Positions 44,522 to 52,438 of a stretch of DNA of 64,000 nucleotides are shown here, piece by piece (position 1 is the first letter of the stretch; every line of letters starts with the position of its first letter). The position numbers and the translations under genes are program-made. The DNA lies in assembly GCF_030160655.1 (NCBI RefSeq), contig NZ_BSOT01000006.1:558001-622000 (forward strand), given 5' to 3'. The notes below the pieces were generated by a model, which was not told the origin of the DNA, did no database searches, and saw nothing but the letters and a program-made list of their open reading frames with translations. The DNA is from Agaribacter marinus. Lineage in GTDB: Bacteria; Pseudomonadota; Gammaproteobacteria; Enterobacterales; Alteromonadaceae.

Positions 44522-45601
44522 ATGTTTGTACTTGCTAGTTCGCTACGTTCGGCACAAGCCGACAATGATAGCTTAAAAGACAAAGTTGCAGAGCTTGAGC
44601 AACTTACACAGAAGTTGCAATCTGATAACGAAGAATTAAACCTCCAAGTGGAAGAATTATCTGTAACAAAGTCAGGTTTCCAAGGTGAAGTCACAGCGTG
44701 TATGTTAGATTCGATTCGCCAAATTGAAGATGTACATGAAAACCTATTAGCCCAATACAACATGACATCAGGCGAAGGCGAACGCATTGATTCAATAAAC
44801 GAAATGTTTAACAGTTCTACTCAATCACTTCGAGACATTACGGTATCTATGAATTCGATGGGTAGCAAAATGGGACATATGGCAGAAGGCATATTAGGCT
44901 TGAGTGATACGGCTGATTCAATCAATGCTTTCGTTACAACGATTACAAGCATCAGTGATCAAACTAACTTACTTGCGTTAAATGCTGCCATCGAGGCCGC
45001 GCGAGCAGGTGATGCAGGTCGTGGATTCAGTGTCGTAGCGGATGAAGTAAGAACACTAGCAACAGAAACCAATAAATCGGCTAGCGAAGTAGCAGAGCTG
45101 GTAACAAATATTATTTCATCGACTAGAAATGCAACCGGCTCGGTAGATGAAATTAAAAGTAACAACGAGCAACTGTCTACTGGTATTGTGTCGTTAGATG
45201 AAAATTATCAGCAGATAACAACCCAATGCCAAGAAATGATGAACAGTATTACGGGTTCTTCATTAACTACTTTTATTCAGACGATTAAGTTGGATATTGT
45301 TCGTTGGAAAGGAAAAGTTTATGAAGGCGTACAGCAACCTGGCACTGTAACGGCTGAGTCACTAGTAGACCACACTGCTTCTCGCTTTGGTCAGTGGTAT
45401 AGTCAAGATGGACAAAGTAAATATGGCCGTGATTCTACGTTTGTTTCTTTAGCTAAACCTAACGAAGACTTGCATAAAGAAGGTAAAGAAGCTTTACGTG
45501 CAATGTCGCTAGGTAACGAAGACCAGTGTTTAAATCATTTGAAAAAAATGGAATCGGCAAGCCAAAATTTGATGCGCCTATTGGATCAACTACAAGGCTA
45601 A
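44522..45601 (+). CDS. Soluble chemoreceptor-like protein with degenerate CZB domain
   Basis: 359 residues without membrane helix or signal peptide. The N-terminus (residues 8-50) is a coiled coil; the middle is an MCP signalling hairpin with tip [24 protein letters not shown]; the C-terminal 110 residues match a CZB zinc-sensor domain ([37 protein letters not shown]). Of the four usual zinc ligands, the first His is Ile, the Cys before RxGxWY is Ser, the third ligand His is Asn, and only the last His remains. It should interact with CheA/CheW in the cytoplasm but is unlikely to bind zinc in the standard way. ATG at 44522 with AAAGGAAA upstream. Confidence 0.88.
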   Translation: MFVLASSLRSAQADNDSLKDKVAELEQLTQKLQSDNEELNLQVEELSVTKSGFQGEVTACMLDSIRQIEDVHENLLAQYNMTSGEGERIDSINEMFNSSTQSLRDITVSMNSMGSKMGHMAEGILGLSDTADSINAFVTTITSISDQTNLLALNAAIEAARAGDAGRGFSVVADEVRTLATETNKSASEVAELVTNIISSTRNATGSVDEIKSNNEQLSTGIVSLDENYQQITTQCQEMMNSITGSSLTTFIQTIKLDIVRWKGKVYEGVQQPGTVTAESLVDHTASRFGQWYSQDGQSKYGRDSTFVSLAKPNEDLHKEGKEALRAMSLGNEDQCLNHLKKMESASQNLMRLLDQLQG

Positions 45602-45692
45602 CAACTTAGTTATTTTGTACATGCAAACTAACGAATGTAAAAATAGCTTCATTAAAAAGTAACGCCTTTGTCATGCACAGTACATAAGCTAT

Positions 45693-45720
45693 GGCTCCAA
45701 GTAAATCGCTACTTGGAGCC
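45693..45720 (+). promoter_or_regulatory. Perfect hairpin covering the ribosome-binding site of the LpxH-like gene
   Basis: GGCTCCAAGT (45693-45702), 8-nt loop, ACTTGGAGCC (45711-45720). The 3' arm includes GGAG (45715-45718), which is the only Shine-Dalgarno sequence for the ATG at 45724. Only three T follow, so as a terminator of the upstream chemoreceptor gene it would be weak. In a transcript that extends through this point the ribosome-binding site would be hidden. It may be a translational switch, a temperature-sensitive element or an ordinary terminator that happens to overlap. Confidence 0.65.
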
Positions 45721-45723
45721 TTT

Positions 45724-46518
45724 ATGTATAAAAAACGGCATTTTTCTAGCGTCTTCATTTCGGATGTTCACTTGGGTAACCAAGATTGTAAAGCCGAATT
45801 TCTTTTAGATTTCCTCAATAATACGTCTTGCGACAAACTATTTTTAGTCGGTGATATCGTTGATTTGTGGCAAATGACAAAGCAATTCCGTTGGCCTGAT
45901 GCACACAATGAAGTCCTTCATAAAATAATGGCCTTAAGCCACGGTAAGACTGAAGTCATTTATTTACCTGGAAATCACGATGAGCCATTGCAAAAATATC
46001 ACGGTATGCAGTTTGGCAACCTCGAGATTTGTCGAGAGTACGTCCACACCGCAAATGACAACAAGCAATATTTAGTCTTTCATGGAGACCAATGTGATGG
46101 TGATGTCACGTTAGGTAAGTTCCACGCTTGGTTTGGTGATAAGGGCTATGACTTGCTACTCTTTTTGAATCGTCATTATAACCGCTACAAAGCTTGGCGT
46201 GATGGGAGTTATTGGTCGCTTGCAGGCTATATTAAAAGCAGGATTAAAGGTGCGAACAAGGCCATTCACCGATATAAAGTAGCGGCTTGTCAGCGCGCAA
46301 AGGCTAAAGGCCTTGATGGTGTTATATGTGGGCATATTCATCACCCAGAGCAGGATACGATTTTAGGTATTACATACCTTAATGATGGCGACTGGGTAGA
46401 GAATTGTTCTGCCCTCGTTGAAAACTTAGATGGTTCAATGGAAATCATTTATTGGACTGAGGTACAAACTAGTAGAGCGATTGACTTTCCAATTAAGAAA
46501 GCAAAACGTGCTGCCTAG
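45724..46518 (+). CDS. LpxH-like metallophosphoesterase (UDP-2,3-diacylglucosamine diphosphatase family)
   Basis: 264 residues from ATG 45724. Calcineurin-like two-metal phosphoesterase: FISDVHLG (DxH), VGDIVDLW (GDxxD), YLPGNHDEPL (GNHD), LVFHGDQCD (H) and GHIHHPE (GHxH). It resembles the longer LpxH-related branch often encoded near glycosyltransferases rather than the canonical lipid A enzyme, so hydrolysis of a nucleotide-linked lipid precursor is likely but lipid A synthesis itself is not proved. Length from the upstream ATG at 45691 would include the hairpin region as coding; the later start, with GGAG 5 nt before it, matches the family better. Confidence 0.85.
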   Translation: MYKKRHFSSVFISDVHLGNQDCKAEFLLDFLNNTSCDKLFLVGDIVDLWQMTKQFRWPDAHNEVLHKIMALSHGKTEVIYLPGNHDEPLQKYHGMQFGNLEICREYVHTANDNKQYLVFHGDQCDGDVTLGKFHAWFGDKGYDLLLFLNRHYNRYKAWRDGSYWSLAGYIKSRIKGANKAIHRYKVAACQRAKAKGLDGVICGHIHHPEQDTILGITYLNDGDWVENCSALVENLDGSMEIIYWTEVQTSRAIDFPIKKAKRAA

Positions 46519-46562
46519 TTTGTCAGTAGTAAATATAGCTTGGTTCGAAATCGCGATGGGTT

Positions 46563-47054
46563 TCAAATAAACTTAAAATAGTCGTTTCCAAGGGCGTTGA
46601 TTTGAGCTAATACGTCTTTGTTTTCGATGTAAGAGAAGTCCTCAAAATTGAACCCCGGGGCAACAGAGCAGCCCACTAGCGTATATTCACCCGTGGACTC
46701 TGCGGCTTGGAAGTAACCGCCTGGTATGATGCCGAAGTAATTGATATCTGATACGGTTACACCACCACTCGACGATACAAGGTGTTTTTCTTCCACGCAT
46801 TTCCCATCAAATTGAAGTAAACGTAGGGGCGCACCTTCATAGATATTCCAAACCTCATCATGTAGGACTTTATGCCAACGACTGATTTGTCCTTTTGTCA
46901 GTAAAAAGTAGATATGCGTTAAACCATGACGAGTTTTACTGTTAATTGGCGAACTAAGCATCGTTGATGACTGGTACATTTGTACATAATATCCGCCTTC
47001 GGGGTGTGGCTTCATACCGAGTGTTTTAATTATTGTATCTATTCTATTTTGCAT
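46563..47054 (-). CDS. DUF985-family cupin protein
   Basis: 163-residue single-domain cupin of the COG3542 family. It shows MKPHPEGGYYVQMYQS near the N-terminus, LTHIYFLLTKGQISRWHKVLHDEVWN (metal-type His/Glu strand), GAPLRLLQF and PGGYFQAAES, VGCSVAPGFNFEDF. The ATG at 47052-47054 has GGGAG 6 nt upstream and is chosen over an in-frame start 57 nt earlier. Function is unknown; members are small cytoplasmic barrels. Convergent with the LpxH-like gene. Confidence 0.88.
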   Translation of the reverse strand: MQNRIDTIIKTLGMKPHPEGGYYVQMYQSSTMLSSPINSKTRHGLTHIYFLLTKGQISRWHKVLHDEVWNIYEGAPLRLLQFDGKCVEEKHLVSSSGGVTVSDINYFGIIPGGYFQAAESTGEYTLVGCSVAPGFNFEDFSYIENKDVLAQINALGNDYFKFI

Positions 47055-47260
47055 ATTTCTCCCTTTTCGATTACTGACTGAGACGGCCCTCGTCGGTGAG
47101 GATTTGAACACACTTAAGCTCAGATGTTAGGATGTCACTTACTTTGGCAACTTTGTATTATAAATTTGAAACCGCCATGCGCTAGTTGTCAGAGTATATG
47201 AGGTATTTGTTAACACCAAACAAATAATATAGTAATGGAATATCAAAGGGAGTAGAAATA

Positions 47261-48208
47261 ATGGAAGAGATACTCGGTTATATACTCAGAGTAGAAGTGT
47301 TCACATTAATTTTTGTGTTAATTTTGCTTAAGAGCTCAATTAAATTCGTTCCGCAAAATCGCGCGTATATTATTGAAAGATTTGGTAAATTTCAGTCTAC
47401 CAAAGAGGCGGGTTTAAATTTTATTATCCCCTTTATCGATAGAGTGTCCGCTGATCGTTCACTCAAAGAGCAGGCAGTTGATGTACCTGAGCAATCTGCA
47501 ATCACAAAAGATAATATTTCTTTATCGGTAGATGGCGTGTTGTATTTTCGTGTCTTAGATCCGTATAAAGCCACTTATGGCGTCGAAGAATATGTGTTTG
47601 CTGTGACGCAACTAGCGCAAACAACCATGCGTTCTGAACTAGGTAAAATGGAACTTGATAAAACCTTTGAAGAGCGTGATTTGCTCAATACGAATATTGT
47701 TACTTCAATAAATTCGGCGGCAGGTCCGTGGGGGATCCAAGTGATGCGTTACGAGATTAAGGACATCGTTCCCCCCAATTCTGTGATGGAAGCCATGGAA
47801 GCGCAGATGAAGGCAGAACGTGTTAAACGTGCTCAAATTTTGGAGTCTGAAGGTGACCGGCAAGCCGCGATTAACAGAGCCGAAGGTGAAAAAGCCTCAG
47901 TAGTGTTAGCTGCTGAAGCGGATAAATCAGAACAAATTTTACGTGCGCAAGGTGAAGCATCTGCGATTGTGGCTGTTGCAGAGGCTCAGGCAGAGGCATT
48001 ACGCAAAGTAGGTGAAGCAGCCAATACGGACGAAGGCCAAAAAGCCATAGAGTTAGACCTCGCGACAAAAGCCATTGATGCAAAACATGCTATTGCTAAA
48101 GAATCTTCTGTGGTTTTATTGCCTGATGGGGCAACGGATGCGGGCAGTATTGTCGCTCAAGCGACCAGTATTATTCAAAAACTGAAAGGTGAAAAATCAG
48201 GAGGATAG
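47261..48208 (+). CDS. qmcA: SPFH/stomatin-family membrane protein (QmcA type)
   Basis: 315 residues. One N-terminal membrane helix (VFTLIFVLILLKSSIKF), the SPFH/band-7 domain (VPQNRAYIIERFGKFQST, GLNFIIPFIDR, MRSELGKMELDKTFEERDLLN), then a long Glu/Ala-rich helical stalk (RAQILESEGDRQAAINRAEGE). Such proteins assemble into large membrane cages and interact with proteases such as FtsH. GGGAGTAGAAATA precedes the ATG. It forms a two-gene operon with an NfeD-like protein, the standard pairing. Confidence 0.92.
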   Translation: MEEILGYILRVEVFTLIFVLILLKSSIKFVPQNRAYIIERFGKFQSTKEAGLNFIIPFIDRVSADRSLKEQAVDVPEQSAITKDNISLSVDGVLYFRVLDPYKATYGVEEYVFAVTQLAQTTMRSELGKMELDKTFEERDLLNTNIVTSINSAAGPWGIQVMRYEIKDIVPPNSVMEAMEAQMKAERVKRAQILESEGDRQAAINRAEGEKASVVLAAEADKSEQILRAQGEASAIVAVAEAQAEALRKVGEAANTDEGQKAIELDLATKAIDAKHAIAKESSVVLLPDGATDAGSIVAQATSIIQKLKGEKSGG

Positions 48209-48216
48209 GTACTTCG

Positions 48217-48681
48217 ATGAACGAATGGTTTGTAAACAATTTTATTGAATCCATCATGGTCTTGGGTATTGCATTATTGATAGTCGAAGTCCTTGTGCTA
48301 GGTTTTGCCACATTTTTCTTGTTCTTTGTCGGTTTGGCGGCAATAACAACGTCAATTTTAATGTGGATAGGTATTGTTGACCAAAGCTGGTTACAAGCGA
48401 TAGCGAGTATGGCGCTCTTTACCTCGATATATACTATTTTGCTGTGGAAAAAATTGAAAGCATTGCAAAATCAAACAAATCATAAACGTGCACAAAATGA
48501 TTTAAATGATGCCGTATTTACATTAGATGCCGATGTAAGTGAAAACCCTGCGATACCGGTTTATCAAGAATATTCTGGTGTCAGTTGGCAATTGTTGTCA
48601 TCCTCACCACTTAAGGCAGGGACACAAGTTAAAATTTTACGAGCGGATGTTGGTAAGTTAGTTATAGCGCCAGCAGAATAG
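48217..48681 (+). CDS. NfeD-like membrane protein
   Basis: 154 residues: two to three membrane helices in the first 85 residues (IMVLGIALLIVEVLVLGF, FFLFFVGLAAITTSILMWIG, AIASMALFTSIYTILLW) and a C-terminal OB-fold-like beta domain (YSGVSWQLLSSSPLKAGTQVKILRADVGKLVI). This is the short NfeD form (YbbK-type) that partners SPFH proteins. It begins 8 nt after qmcA. Confidence 0.9.
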   Translation: MNEWFVNNFIESIMVLGIALLIVEVLVLGFATFFLFFVGLAAITTSILMWIGIVDQSWLQAIASMALFTSIYTILLWKKLKALQNQTNHKRAQNDLNDAVFTLDADVSENPAIPVYQEYSGVSWQLLSSSPLKAGTQVKILRADVGKLVIAPAE

Positions 48682-48688
48682 GCTAGTG

Positions 48689-49885
48689 TTAGTCGGGCAT
48701 ATGCCAAATGGTTTTGCTTGTTATCGTTGTGTTGGAAATTAGTTCATGCGACAAGTCTTGGCCATCCATGCTGTTAATTTTAAAGAGCATTTCGACGTTT
48801 TTGTGTTGACTGGAAAGTTCGCTTTCCAGAGATGCGGCATAACTTGTTTGTGTTGTTTCTTCACTGCTAGTTAAAAACCAACTTAGCCACAAGAGAGATG
48901 AATCAGTAAAACCAGAAATAATATAGATTTTATTGTTTCTAGGCCCATCTACTTTAGCGAATAGTCCGTAATCTGTGTATTGTTGGCTAGTGTTTTTCGG
49001 TCCATAAAATGCTTCCGTTGTATTTTTTACGTTAAGTCGATTGTTCTCTGAGTCAAAGCTGTATTGTGACCCACTAAAATAGTTTGCCAGCATGCCCATA
49101 TTTTCAAAATGCCCAATGTAAATGATATTTGCTTGTTTAATATCGTTAGCACTTAAATCTGATGACAAGATAACAGGGGTGTATCTAAAGTCATTCGAAA
49201 GCGTCAGTATGTTTTTAAACGCTAGGACTAATCCTTTACTCATGCGTCTATCATTGTGATGTGTTTCACGCATCGATGACTCTGCTTGAGTACCTAATAC
49301 AATAATATTTTTCACTTTGGGTGACTGATACTCAGCCCATATAGGGTTTAACGTCGTTTTGTCAGATTTGTACACATCGAATGTAGTAATAAATAAGAAG
49401 TGTATCAATAGGGATAGAATACAAAAGGGAATAAGGTATTTTGTCTGATAGCCTTTGAGGGCTGTTTGACGGAAGGATGATTGCTTTTTGGCCTTCTTAT
49501 CAGAATCAACAGATGTGCTAGCGTGAGTATTTTTAATAAAGACAAGTCTGTATTCACCTACGGGAATTACGGTGCGGAAATCTTCTTGTTTTCCTTCTTG
49601 CAGATAATACTCCAGTAACTTTTTTCTCAACCTAGAAACATGCACCCTAACTGACGCATCTTCGTTTGAGTTGAAATTGACATTTTTATCGAAGACATCA
49701 ATAGCGATTTCTAATTCTTTAGGTAGAGATGTCGTTGTCAATTGCTGTTCGATTCGTTGAATTTCTTTTTGAACCAGGTATTCAAGCAGCTTGCTCAAGT
49801 TAGACGACCGGGAAAGCGCATTACTTTGCTGTATTCTTTGAAGCTGTTTGTACAAATCTTCTTTTGAAGGGACCACAGTTGTCAT
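48689..49885 (-). CDS. Membrane-anchored winged-helix one-component regulator
   Basis: 398 residues. Residues 1-115 contain a winged-helix DNA-binding domain of the OmpR/CadC-related type found in large membrane and adenylate-cyclase-like proteins: AIDVFDKNVNFNSNEDASVR, VHVSRLRKKLLEYY, and IPVGEYRLVF. A single membrane helix follows (about residues 155-175, LIPFCILSLLIHFLFITTF), then a 220-residue periplasmic domain with no recognised family (NIIVLGTQAESSMRE, YIGHFENMGMLANYFSG, GFTDSSLLWLSWFLTSS). It diverges from an exported nucleoside-hydrolase-like gene with a 180-nt gap, a probable target. Confidence 0.78.
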   Translation of the reverse strand: MTTVVPSKEDLYKQLQRIQQSNALSRSSNLSKLLEYLVQKEIQRIEQQLTTTSLPKELEIAIDVFDKNVNFNSNEDASVRVHVSRLRKKLLEYYLQEGKQEDFRTVIPVGEYRLVFIKNTHASTSVDSDKKAKKQSSFRQTALKGYQTKYLIPFCILSLLIHFLFITTFDVYKSDKTTLNPIWAEYQSPKVKNIIVLGTQAESSMRETHHNDRRMSKGLVLAFKNILTLSNDFRYTPVILSSDLSANDIKQANIIYIGHFENMGMLANYFSGSQYSFDSENNRLNVKNTTEAFYGPKNTSQQYTDYGLFAKVDGPRNNKIYIISGFTDSSLLWLSWFLTSSEETTQTSYAASLESELSSQHKNVEMLFKINSMDGQDLSHELISNTTITSKTIWHMPD

Positions 49886-50066
49886 ATTACGCTAAGTCTC
49901 ATTTTAGTTGATGTTTGAGCAATGATGTAACGGTTACATGATACATGTTAACAGTATTGCAATAACTGTTTCATGGCAAACAAATGAGGGGTTCATGTAG
50001 ACCGACTACCTTGGATGATTGTATGTTAAAACCCAATCATTTTTCTGGATTATAGGTAGACAAACA

Positions 50067-50975
50067 ATGAAAACAGCAATCTCGCTATTACTTATCACTA
50101 GTCTGATATCTATGTTTCCTTTTGGATCGTTGGCGTCGACCTGGGTCTATGAAGGACAGCGAATAGCCATTAGCGCTGATGGCAACAATCAGGCTGACAT
50201 ATTGCACTTTTGGCCAAGAGCGGATCCTGACGATTGGGGAGCAACACCCGCAGCGTTAGCTATTATTGCTAAATTAGGTAAGAAAAAAGCCTTAGTACAT
50301 TACTCTTATAATAACTTTATTGACTCACCAAAGCATACGTCAGATGTAAACGAAATGGCGATTGGTGTGAACGGGGCTATTCAGCATTGGGCATATGACG
50401 CTAGCAAGTTTTTTGATGTTAGTGAAAACTATGAACTTGCGTTAGTGGACTTGGTAAGTGCACTGGAAGTATCTAGTGAAAATGATCCTCTATTTTTCAT
50501 TCACATGGGGCCCTCTGAATTTCTATATCGTGCAGTAAAACGGGTGATTGAGAGAGGCAATGCAGATAGCTTAGCCCATATCTATCTTATTTCGCATAGC
50601 GGCTACAACGACAATCATTTGCGCAGAGGCGACCCCAAATTTGATAAAAAGCCTGTACAAGAAAACCAAAAGCACCATACGCTAACAGACGTCATTGCAC
50701 TTAGTGACGGTCGAATCAATTACAAAAAAATTAAAGATCAAAACGCAAAATGGGAACCAACTAAGTTGTGGCATTCCGATCAAGACTGGTCGGTTTGGCA
50801 ATGGATGCAAGTGCACCAAGATACTAGTGTGAAGTGGATATACGAACGAATGAAGAGGCACCCTCTAGGTGTTGCGGACATTTCTGATGCGGGTATGGTT
50901 TATTTTCTACTAACCGGCGACGAAAACGGTAGCCCAGAGAAATTCAAAACGTTAATCGGCAAAAGTATTAATTAA
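50067..50975 (+). CDS. Exported protein with nucleoside-hydrolase-like N-terminus
   Basis: 302 residues from the ATG at 50067 (the frame opens at 50019, upstream of the signal peptide). Signal peptide SLLLITSLISMFPFGSLAS. The mature start IAISADGNNQADILHFWPRA, then DPDDWGATPAALAIIAKLG, resembles the D-rich metal loop and first helix of nucleoside-hydrolase and DUF1593-type proteins; later blocks are FFIHMGPSEFLYRAV and HIYLISHSGYNDNH. The C-terminal half has many Trp (WEPTKLWHSDQDWSVWQWMQ). Periplasmic; whether it cleaves a glycoside or nucleoside is not known. Confidence 0.65.
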   Translation: MKTAISLLLITSLISMFPFGSLASTWVYEGQRIAISADGNNQADILHFWPRADPDDWGATPAALAIIAKLGKKKALVHYSYNNFIDSPKHTSDVNEMAIGVNGAIQHWAYDASKFFDVSENYELALVDLVSALEVSSENDPLFFIHMGPSEFLYRAVKRVIERGNADSLAHIYLISHSGYNDNHLRRGDPKFDKKPVQENQKHHTLTDVIALSDGRINYKKIKDQNAKWEPTKLWHSDQDWSVWQWMQVHQDTSVKWIYERMKRHPLGVADISDAGMVYFLLTGDENGSPEKFKTLIGKSIN

Positions 50976-51053
50976 CTGCAGTGTATTTTACACCTTGCTT
51001 TATACCCTCGTGCTGGGCTTACTTAAACACTTGAAAATATCAGCGTATTGCGC

Positions 51054-51082
51054 TTGAGTGCGCTGTGACTATCTTGTATACT
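51054..51082 (+). promoter_or_regulatory. Promoter of the rpsF operon
   Basis: TTGAGT (51054-51059), 17-nt spacer, TATACT (51077-51082), followed by a GC-rich CCGCGCCC stretch as in growth-rate-controlled promoters. Predicted start near 51089, leaving a leader of about 75 nt. Confidence 0.8.
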
Positions 51083-51125
51083 CCGCGCCCTGCAACTAAT
51101 ATCTAACTCCTTGCCTTCATGACAG

Positions 51126-51156
51126 CTGGTTGCACTGTTCGAGGCTTTAACCGTAG
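51126..51156 (+). promoter_or_regulatory. Possible S6:S18-type leader element
   Basis: In the rpsF leader, CTGGTT (51126-51131) can pair with AACC and AG (51149-51156) leaving an ACCG-containing bulge just before the ribosome-binding site. Many bacterial rpsF leaders carry a small hairpin with an ACCG bulge that binds the S6-S18 dimer for autoregulation. The match is by eye and short. Confidence 0.35.
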
Positions 51157-51165
51157 GGAGCAGAA

Positions 51166-51555
51166 ATGCGTCATTACGAAATTGTATTTATGGTTCACCC
51201 AGATCAGAGTGAACAAGTGCCTGGTATGATTGAAAAATACCGCGCTATCCTAGAACAAGACGGCGGTAAAATTGATCGTCTTGAAGATTGGGGTCGTCGT
51301 CAGTTGGCGTACCCAATTGAAAAACTTCACAAAGCTCATTATGTGTTAATCAACACGCAAGCAACTGCTGAAGCAGTTGAAGAGCTAGAAACTGCTTTCC
51401 GTTTCAACGATATCGTATTGCGTAACCTTGTTATGCGTACTAAATCAGCGACTACCGAACCATCTCCGATGGCGAAAGAAGAACGTCGTGAAGAACGTAA
51501 AGAAAGACCAGCGGCAGCTAAAGTGGAAGCTGAAGCAGCAGAGGGAGATGAATAA
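51166..51555 (+). CDS. rpsF: 30S ribosomal protein S6
   Basis: 129 residues. [18 protein letters not shown] at the start, [29 protein letters not shown] and [13 protein letters not shown] are the S6 blocks; the tail after about residue 105 is a charged Glu/Arg/Ala extension, the region that RimK extends with glutamate in related bacteria. AGGGAGCAGAA precedes the ATG. Its TAA stop overlaps the rpsR ATG by one base (TAATG). Confidence 0.98.
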   Translation: MRHYEIVFMVHPDQSEQVPGMIEKYRAILEQDGGKIDRLEDWGRRQLAYPIEKLHKAHYVLINTQATAEAVEELETAFRFNDIVLRNLVMRTKSATTEPSPMAKEERREERKERPAAAKVEAEAAEGDE

Positions 51556-51782
51556 TGGCTCGATTTTTTAGACGTCGTAAGTTCTGCCGTTTTTCTGCAG
51601 AAGGTGTAACTGAGATTGATTATAAAGACATCTCTTTACTAAAAAATTACATCACTGAAAGTGGTAAAATTGTACCTAGCCGCATCACTGGTACAAGTGC
51701 AAAGTATCAGCGTCAGCTTTCAACTGCAATTAAGCGTGCTCGCTTCCTTGCGTTGTTACCTTACACTGATTCACATAAATAA
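51555..51782 (+). CDS. rpsR: 30S ribosomal protein S18
   Basis: 75 residues. [50 protein letters not shown] and [17 protein letters not shown] match S18 throughout. It starts one base into the rpsF stop, so translation is coupled and the S6-S18 pair is made together. No priB lies between them, in contrast with the E. coli rpsF-priB-rpsR-rplI order. Confidence 0.98.
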   Translation: MARFFRRRKFCRFSAEGVTEIDYKDISLLKNYITESGKIVPSRITGTSAKYQRQLSTAIKRARFLALLPYTDSHK

Positions 51783-51807
51783 GTTTGGCAATTAAGAGGT
51801 AGCAAAG

Positions 51808-52260
51808 ATGAATATCATTCTACTAGATAAAGTCGCCAACTTAGGCGGATTAGGTGATCAGGTTGCTGTTAAATCTGGCTATGCGCGTAACTTTTTGTTC
51901 CCGCAAGGCAAAGCAGTTCCTGCCACAAAAGACAATGTAGAAAAGTTTGAACAACGTCGTACTGAGTTAGAAGCGAAAATCGCTGAAGCGCTTGGTGCAG
52001 CAGAAGCAAGAGCTGAAAAGCTTGGTGCATTAGAAGTGGTGACTATCGCTGCTCCTGCAGGCGATGAAGGTAAATTGTTCGGTTCAGTTGGTACGCGTGA
52101 TATTGCTGATGCAATTACTGCGGCTGGCATTGAGGTTACTAAAGCCGAAGTTAAACTGCCTACTGGTACATTACGTGAAACTGGTGAGTACGATATTGAC
52201 GTCCAAGTTCACGCAGAAGTAATGGCTTCTGTTAAGCTAGCGGTTATCGCTGAAGCTTAA
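51808..52260 (+). CDS. rplI: 50S ribosomal protein L9
   Basis: 150 residues. [20 protein letters not shown] and [20 protein letters not shown] are the N-domain blocks; a long connecting helix ([18 protein letters not shown]) leads to the C-domain ([30 protein letters not shown]). AGAGGTAGC precedes the ATG. It is last in the operon and is followed by a strong terminator. Confidence 0.98.
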   Translation: MNIILLDKVANLGGLGDQVAVKSGYARNFLFPQGKAVPATKDNVEKFEQRRTELEAKIAEALGAAEARAEKLGALEVVTIAAPAGDEGKLFGSVGTRDIADAITAAGIEVTKAEVKLPTGTLRETGEYDIDVQVHAEVMASVKLAVIAEA

Positions 52261-52280
52261 TATAAGCTACTAAGTAATTA

Positions 52281-52310
52281 AAAACCCGAGTTTATACTCG
52301 GGTTTTTTTA
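52281..52310 (+). terminator. Terminator of rpsF-rpsR-rplI
   Basis: AAAACCCGAGT (52281-52291), loop TTAT, ACTCGGGTTTT (52296-52306), continuing in T. An 11-bp stem, 20 nt after the rplI stop. Confidence 0.93.
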
Positions 52311-52375
52311 TGCTTGATTTTTGTGTCACATATTGTGTAGCGTATTGCATCTGTTTGCTGAAGGAAAAGGATTTT

Positions 52376-52438
52376 ATGTTAGTAAGTGTTGTTGTTTCAT
52401 TGTTATTACTCGGGCAGGTAAAGCATGCTGAATTTTAG
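52376..52438 (+). CDS. 20-codon ORF with strong ribosome-binding site overlapping the next gene
   Basis: GAAGGAAAAGG stands 5-7 nt before an ATG that encodes MLVSVVVSLLLLGQVKHAEF and then stops. The peptide is hydrophobic for its first 12 residues. Its end overlaps the first 14 bases of the following membrane-protein gene, so ribosomes finishing the short ORF would be positioned to start there. It could be a coupling leader or a small membrane peptide. No family can be assigned. Confidence 0.4.
   Translation: MLVSVVVSLLLLGQVKHAEF

Noticed and set aside
44374-44787. 137-codon leftward open frame
   Set aside because: It is antisense to the coiled-coil start of the soluble chemoreceptor and has no recognisable motif.
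45691-45723. Upstream ATG at 45691 as the start of the LpxH-like protein
   Set aside because: It would translate the perfect hairpin, adds eleven residues not expected in the family and has no good ribosome-binding site; 45724 has GGAG at 5 nt.
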